Origin: Mantis religiosa
Taxonomy: Eukaryota > Arthropoda > Insecta > Mantodea > Mantidae
Direction of reading: 5' to 3'
Length of the DNA: 64,000 nt
NCBI GenBank assembly: GCA_030765055.1
Contig: CM060958.1
Location: 486,001 to 550,000 of the forward strand
Part shown: one piece after another, positions 57,364 through 64,000 of the stretch
Layout: each line of letters opens with the position of its first letter
Position numbering within the stretch: the first letter of the stretch is position 1
Program-made: the position numbers and the translations under genes
Notes under the pieces: generated by a model
What the model saw: the letters and a program-made list of their open reading frames with translations, nothing else
Database searches by the model: none
What the model was told of the DNA's origin: nothing

Positions 57364-57658
57364 CGGAACTCATGAAGTAGGGAATCCGGAACCTGCCGGA
57401 CAAAACCCTGTCCCTGAGAGACTGGAGGGTAGAACCATCAAAAGGCAGAGCACCACAAACCAAGACGTACAAGACGACTCCGAGGCTCCAGACGTCGATC
57501 TCTGGCCCAGTGTACTTCTTGCCCTCGAACACCTCGGGCGCCGCGTATGGTGGAGAGCCGCACCACGTGGCCAGCTGTTCTCCAGGAGTGTAGTAGTTGC
57601 TAAACCCAAAGTCTGCGATCTTGATGTTCATGTTGCCGTCCATGAGCAGATTCTCAGC
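57364..57658 (-). CDS. SIK2: SIK2-like exon: kinase activation loop and C-lobe
   Basis: 295 bp between a TTGCAG acceptor (57659) and a G|GTAAGT donor (57363). It reads AENLLMDGNMNIKIADFGFS (DFG motif), the activation loop LATWCGSPPYAAPEVFEGKK, whose Thr is the site phosphorylated by LKB1 in this family, the APE motif, then DVWSLGVVLYVLVCG and GRFRIPYFMSS. The next codon is completed in the exon at 41705. The 15.7 kb gap splits the kinase domain. Nothing in this exon looks damaged. Confidence 0.96.
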
Positions 57659-57729
57659 CTGCAAGAGAACCATGATGTCAGCACCACCCTCTCGTCCCTG
57701 GTAGGGGCGACAAATCCACGCCTAATTAC

Positions 57730-57845
57730 CTTAAGGTCCCGGTGCACCACGTGGCGGTTGTGACAGTACTCGACGGCAGAGAGAATCTGCCAGAACTTGC
57801 GACGGGCTGCGCCCTCCGTCATGCGCCCGTACCTTGCAATGTAGT
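57730..57845 (-). CDS. SIK2: SIK2-like exon: catalytic loop
   Basis: 116 bp with a GTTGCAG acceptor (57846) and an AAG|GTAATT donor (57729). It reads DYIARYGRMTEGAARRKFWQ and then ILSAVEYCHNRHVVHRDLK, with the catalytic Asp in HRDLK. The first Asp codon is split with the upstream exon. Both flanking introns are short (80 and 71 bp). The residues KFWQILSAVEYCH are characteristic of SIK kinases. Confidence 0.95.
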
Positions 57846-57925
57846 CTGCAACAAATGTGTTTTTGGCACTCTCTGATTGGTGGAGGTACTACATACTCAT
57901 CAAACTAAATGAAGGGGTAACTCAC

Positions 57926-58106
57926 CAAATATTTCTCCCTGACTGGCGTATTCTGACACGATATAAATCATGTTCTTTGTCTCCATCACTTGGTATAGCT
58001 TGATGATGTGTGGGTGGTCCAATTGCTTCATGATGTCAACCTCTCGATACACTTTCTGAAGGTTGACAGCGTCCAGTTGAGACTTGTCAATGATCTTGAT
58101 CGCCAC
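57926..58106 (-). CDS. SIK2: SIK2-like exon: kinase N-lobe
   Basis: 181 bp with a TTGCAG acceptor (58107) and a G|GTGAG donor (57925). It reads VAIKIIDKSQLDAVNLQKVY: the ATP-binding Lys is in VAIK and the partner Glu in YREVDIMKQL. HPHIIKLYQVMETKNMIYIV and SEYASQGEIF form the hinge. The preceding Gln-Met in the open frame is intronic, not a start. The glycine-rich loop and start codon belong to an exon further right that I could not find up to 64000. Confidence 0.95.
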
Positions 58107-58765
58107 CTGCAACGTTCAACATTACCACTTGTATGTCTCTTACAGTTTATCAGTTATACATTTGATTTATCAAAATATCTGACATTTATGGTATTTTAAT
58201 TAAAACTCTTAGAGTTCTTTTGTCGAAAATACCGAGAACAGACTTGCTGACGCAAAGCTACACCCATTACAGCCTCTAGTTACCGACATCGCGAAGGGTG
58301 GCACAAAGCCAAATTAAGAGATCTGGTGTAACCTTCATCTCATTTATTAATACAGAAATGTACGAACAAGCAAGCATTAACTTTAATAGTCGCATGTAAA
58401 TAAAGTGAAAATGAAATAATGGTAAAACTCCAAATAAGGCAAACGTGTATGAAGTAATAACAAACGCAAATAAAATTTTAATGTAGTATATGGAATTTTA
58501 CTGCTGTCGTGTCTTTTTCTAAAAGTATGTACTCATGGGTAGCACCTGGACGCAAGACTCTACGCCATCTGTATCGTGAGTCAAATGACAATCCCGCTGG
58601 AGGCTAGGACTTCGAACCCAAAGCTTCCCGTTGTGTACAGAACATCCTCTCTCTCATCTGCTGCAGTCAGGCGGAAGTTTGCACGTTTTATCTAGATTGT
58701 GTGGTCGTCATTAACAACAGACGTAATGTGTAAATGAGTCCCTGATGTCCTCTTCCTACTTTACA
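58107..58765 (-). other. intron, no recognised feature
   Basis: Upstream intron of the kinase gene. AT-rich sequence with no repeat or RNA gene that I recognise. Confidence 0.5.
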
Positions 58766-58789
58766 TTAATGGCAGACAGACAAACGAAA

Positions 58790-60275
<1,486 letters not shown>

Positions 60276-61344
60276 GACAAAGAAGAATTCTCAGTTTTGA
60301 TCACGTGTTCACTTGCCACAAGTATCGGAAAGACGTCTTTATTGTCATACAACTACACAAATTACTGTTTTATCCAGATTTGAAGCTCATAGTTATTATT
60401 TAGTTAGGTATCAAGTTTAGGCAGCTAAAAATATAATTTCGTTATGTTAACAACCAAACTAAATTTTTAATTTTTAAGATTTAAAAATGCAATTAATTAA
60501 TGAGCACTCAAGATTACATAGAAAAAAAGCAAATTATGGAAACGTAAGCGGTGATCACGTAAGAAGCTCTCTGTTTGAACCATGTCCATCTCCAATTGCA
60601 TGTTTTGTGGTTTCTGAATTAAAAACAAAAGACACGAGCAACAACACTACCCCAGACTACCCTTTACATGGGACATTCTACAACATTTATTTTATCGAAA
60701 AAAATATCAGTAAAATATGATTAAAGAAAGTGTGTATCTGGAATTTTTTGTGATGTTCTCAGAAGTTGTCACGTTTGTACAACTGGTAAACTGTAAGAGA
60801 TAGATAAAATGTTACTGTACTAAAAGTTGTCGAGAGATTGCTCTTGTAAACGAGAGCAAAAAGGTAATAAAGTGTTAAATGTACAAAAATTATAAAGAAG
60901 TCGAACTAAGAAAGAAATAGAGCAATAATGAGACAAGTTCCGAGCGTACAAGGAACAAAGAGCAATTATAAGACAAGAACTGCCATTTCGGAAACTGAAG
61001 AGAATGCAGGAAGGAATACGGAAACTCAGAACACTGCAATAAAACAAAAACTGATGGAATCAGCATAAACAACAAAATATAGTAAACAGAGATAAGAAGG
61101 GGAGGGGGGAGGAGAATGCTGCTAAACAAACATAACGATGCTACTACCATGTGAGAGTGAAGATGAGTACGAAAGGGCGGATAAGGGAAAAATACACAGA
61201 ACAAGAAGAAATGGGCGCTAGGTAGTTAACATATTACGTACAAATAATGTCAATTGGTACCAGTTTTAATTCTACATACTTTTAGTGGAGTGCCAATAGG
61301 AGGAGAACGTGCTTGTTCAGGGAGAGATACACTTTTTGTACAAT
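60276..61344. other. no recognised feature
   Basis: AT-rich sequence, presumably intron or upstream region of the kinase gene. A 77-codon frame at 60487-60720 resembles nothing I know. Confidence 0.45.
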
Positions 61345-62230
61345 GGGACCAAAACATCTATTGGGGACAGAAGAATTATTCTCAGATTTACAATCAAGGA
61401 AAATCATATTCCGAGATTGCAAATTCAGTTGGGAGAAGCCGATCTCAAAGGTAAAACAGTGATGATAAACAATAGAAGGAGCGGACGTCTTCAACAGAGC
61501 AGAACTATGTCATTGATGTAATTAAGAAGACGCCTAAAATAACGTCATCTAGCAGAATATTTTTGCAACCCAAGATTGGTCCTTCGTCGAGATGGACACC
61601 GAGCTACAGTACCAAGAAACAAACCCTTCACTAGTAAAATTTGCTAACAGAAATAAGACGTTCAAGTTCGCAAAAGAGTTTGTAGAGAAGGATGATGTGT
61701 TATTTACGGACGAAAGTAAATTCAATATTTTTCGTCATGATATGGCGCATTTTGGTTTGGAGAAAGCCTAATACAAAGTTTGGTGAGAAGAACCTAATTA
61801 CAATTGTAAAGCTTGTAGTTTGTGTGATGACAGTGTCAGGTTAGGGAAATAGTGGACAAATACACGTACTTCAACACTCTAAAAGATACAATTAAAAAGC
61901 GCCGAAAAATTAGGCCTTTCTTGGGAGTATTACTTTTTTTTAATTTACGTCCTCCAACATTGTCATATCGGACGATGAATGGAATGGGTGGAATGAAGCT
62001 CAAATGAGCCCAGGGCCCATAGAGCTCAGAGTTACCTCACAGGATAAGGGGAAATCCTGGAAAAAACCTTATTGGGTAAGTCACCCTGACTGAGATTCGA
62101 ACTGGGGACCTCTTGAACGTGAGGCAGACACGCTACCGAGGCGGGCTAGTATTACTTTCAATAGGACAAACAGTACAAGTTGCTTATACACTGAAAATAC
62201 GTCTACAGTCTGCTGATACTAATAACATCA
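61345..62230 (+). pseudogene. Tc1-like transposase remnant, interrupted by a SINE
   Basis: Broken plus-strand frames include YNQGKSYSEIANSVGRSRS (helix-turn-helix), a GRPR-like basic region, and FVEKDDVLFTDESKFNIF, the Tc1 block around the second catalytic Asp. LITIVK follows. The SINE at about 61937-62147 lies within its later part. No terminal repeats were found. Confidence 0.7.
61937..62147 (-). mobile_element. tRNA-derived SINE
   Basis: Minus strand: the A-box-like CGGTAGCGTGTCTGCC and B-box AGTTCGAATC lie at the 5' end, with an A-run at the 3' end (T-run on the plus strand near 61935). AGTATTACTTT borders both sides, an 11-bp target repeat. The same family is at 63590-63829. Confidence 0.85.
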
Positions 62231-63585
62231 CTGACCAGGATGAAGAAACATCATATAACAAGCAAAACTTGCCATAGAGTATAGATTAAGAGAGAGGCAA
62301 GCAAACTCGTTAATGACAATAGAATGTGTATCAGTAGTTATGATTTTCATTCATATAGAAATATAGTTTTATTTTGTACAACCGTACTTGTGTAACAAGT
62401 ATATTTGTTCATGTTGTATGCCAATGTACTGTGTTTAATTCGGTTCAGCCAATTTTGTCTATGTACCATATTAATGCAACAATAAACAAATATGCACATA
62501 ATTGTACGAATTTTTCTGTCCACGTGTGTGGGAACAAAAAAGCACAAACAAATTGGAAACAGTATGTCATGCAAAACGAAAATAAAGTGTGGTAAGTCAT
62601 AACGGCAGGAAAGAGGTAAAGGTAAGTTTAAAAATATAAATGAATTACGAAGAAAGTAAAAGCTAAATAGAAACTAATAGAACACCAGTCAGAAACGACA
62701 AGGTGATAAATCATAGCCAGAGAAAGATAAAGGCGAATAACTCATGCAAACAGACATAAGGTTAAGAAAACGGAAAGTGAGGTTATATTGACATTGGAAT
62801 AGAGAAGAGTGAAGCTGAGGAAGAGGGAAAGTAAATAATTGTTAGAAATAGACAGTGGGAGCTAGAACAAAATACCTAAAGCAGGCGCTCAAGTGTTTCC
62901 ATGTATGGGCTCCTAACAAAAATGTGAAGTACTCCAAACAGAGAAAAGTTGAAAAATGATTATGTAAGTAAAAGTAGGCAACTGCTTTCTACATAAAAAA
63001 TGTAAATTCATTCACATCTAATACCTTTGTTTATAAATTTAACATAATTGTGGCAAAAAATAAGAAGATAAAGTTCAACGTAACTTGATCACTAGAATCG
63101 CTGGCCAAAAGCACTATATACGTTCCTATGTATCTCTGCTGCTTCGACATGCACATATCATTTCCCTTTTACACGGCTCTACTTGCCGAATGTGATCGCT
63201 GCTTCATGGCCAAGCGCTGGGAGTCCACTTCCCCAAAAATTTCAGAAGAAAAAGTAAAACAAAATGGATGCAAAACAATATTTTATTTCCTCTGGATACA
63301 TTTTCAAACTTTATTCGCAAACATCCTCGGTACTGCAAACAATTTGACGGCTGCTTAAATTCCGCGAGCTCATTCAATACTGTATGTACGCATTCATAAT
63401 CTTGAGTACCATGCTTCGTAGGTTTCCGGAAGCAATCGTAACTCTTCGATAGTTAGGAAGCACAGACATATTTAGCCACGTGAAGTCTCTGTAGTGTATA
63501 TAGAAAAGGCTTTATTGTTTTATACAGTGCTTTTAAATTAAACTGTAAGTGTATTCCAATATCATTAGAAATAGTATTTTACTAG
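62231..63585. other. no recognised feature
   Basis: AT-rich sequence with frames of 70-76 codons that show no family resemblance. Confidence 0.45.
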
Positions 63586-63589
63586 ATTA

Positions 63590-63829
63590 GAATTTTTTTT
63601 TATTTACGTCCTCCAACGTTAAGTCATATCGGACGATGAATGAAATTTATGAAATGATGCTCAAATGATCCCAGGGTCCATGGAGCTTAGAGTTACCCGA
63701 CATTTGTCTTTAAGGATAAGGGAAAACCCCGTAAAAACCTTATCCAGGTAACTCACCCAAACCAATATTCGAACTCGGGACCTTTTGAACGTGAGGCAGA
63801 CAGGCTACCACCACGCTACCTAGGCGGGC
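63590..63829 (-). mobile_element. tRNA-derived SINE, second copy
   Basis: The same body as the copy at 61937 (ACGTCCTCCAAC, CGGACGATGAATG, GAACGTGAGGCAGACA). A short duplication in the A-box part repeats GCTACC. The flanks share AGATTAG. Confidence 0.82.
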
Positions 63830-63840
63830 AGATTAGTATT

Positions 63841-64000
63841 TAGTGTTGACAGTTAAATCCAGAGGTTCTACACCCATTAGCCTTGAACCCGTAGGAACAA
63901 GACCCGGGCCTCTTTCTACCCGGGAGCGAACTCCGGGGCTCTTTCCATAGGGCAATATCTGGAGTCTAAAAAGCCCCCCCCCCCCCCGCTTGTACTCAAG
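63841..64000. other. no recognised feature
   Basis: GC-rich end of the window with an uninterrupted C-run of about 15 near 63976. I cannot assign it. Confidence 0.4.

Noticed and set aside
57674..57729. Continuation of the catalytic-loop exon past HRDLK
   Set aside because: The next residues do not fit the kinase, and both splice sites restore the HRDLK-AENLL join.

Overview
The window is animal nuclear DNA, most likely from an insect with a large, repeat-rich genome (cockroach- or termite-like is my guess; the sequence does not prove it). The only host gene I recognise is a salt-inducible kinase of the SIK2 type on the minus strand. Six exons are visible: 57926-58106, 57730-57845, 57364-57658, 41500-41705, 40888-41423 and 35656-37003. 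All have GT-AG borders and phases that join. The first exon (start codon and glycine loop) lies beyond the right edge or was not found. Any exon after 35656 was not recognised.

Almost everything else is mobile or repetitive DNA, deeply nested. From left to right: a Penelope-like element (PLE) remnant; a 161-162 bp satellite; a near-perfect 12.7 kb (GATA)n array that appears to be the 3' tail of a non-LTR retrotransposon (LINE X); PLE insertions in LINE X; the same satellite again; a second LINE (LINE Y) split by two large PLE insertions (20413-26623 and 27429-30399), the first of which holds two further LINEs; the satellite again, running into a pogo/Tigger-like transposase remnant; a mariner remnant; and another PLE holding a solo LTR. 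The 3.9 kb intron between the last two kinase exons seen holds a second copy of the transposase-end satellite in opposite orientation. The 15.7 kb intron inside the kinase domain holds a LINE split by a mariner, a nearly complete Ty3/Gypsy element (45596-51128) and a 5 kb minisatellite of 42-bp units. To the right are a 1.5 kb (GAAA)n purine tract, a dead Tc1-like element and two tRNA-derived SINEs.

The most interesting signal is in the PLEs. Their ends carry compact hammerhead ribozyme motifs, about 40 nt each and eleven or more in number, whose short stem I changes by compensating bases between families. Every PLE insertion whose two ends can be defined is a head-to-head pair with both 3' ends facing outward. 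Four show a clear 12-13 bp direct repeat at the target, and in all six one outer end is longer than the other by about 45 nt. A second theme is the tandem amplification of transposon 3' coding ends: the 162-bp satellite from a Tigger-like transposase and a 110-bp array from a mariner transposase.
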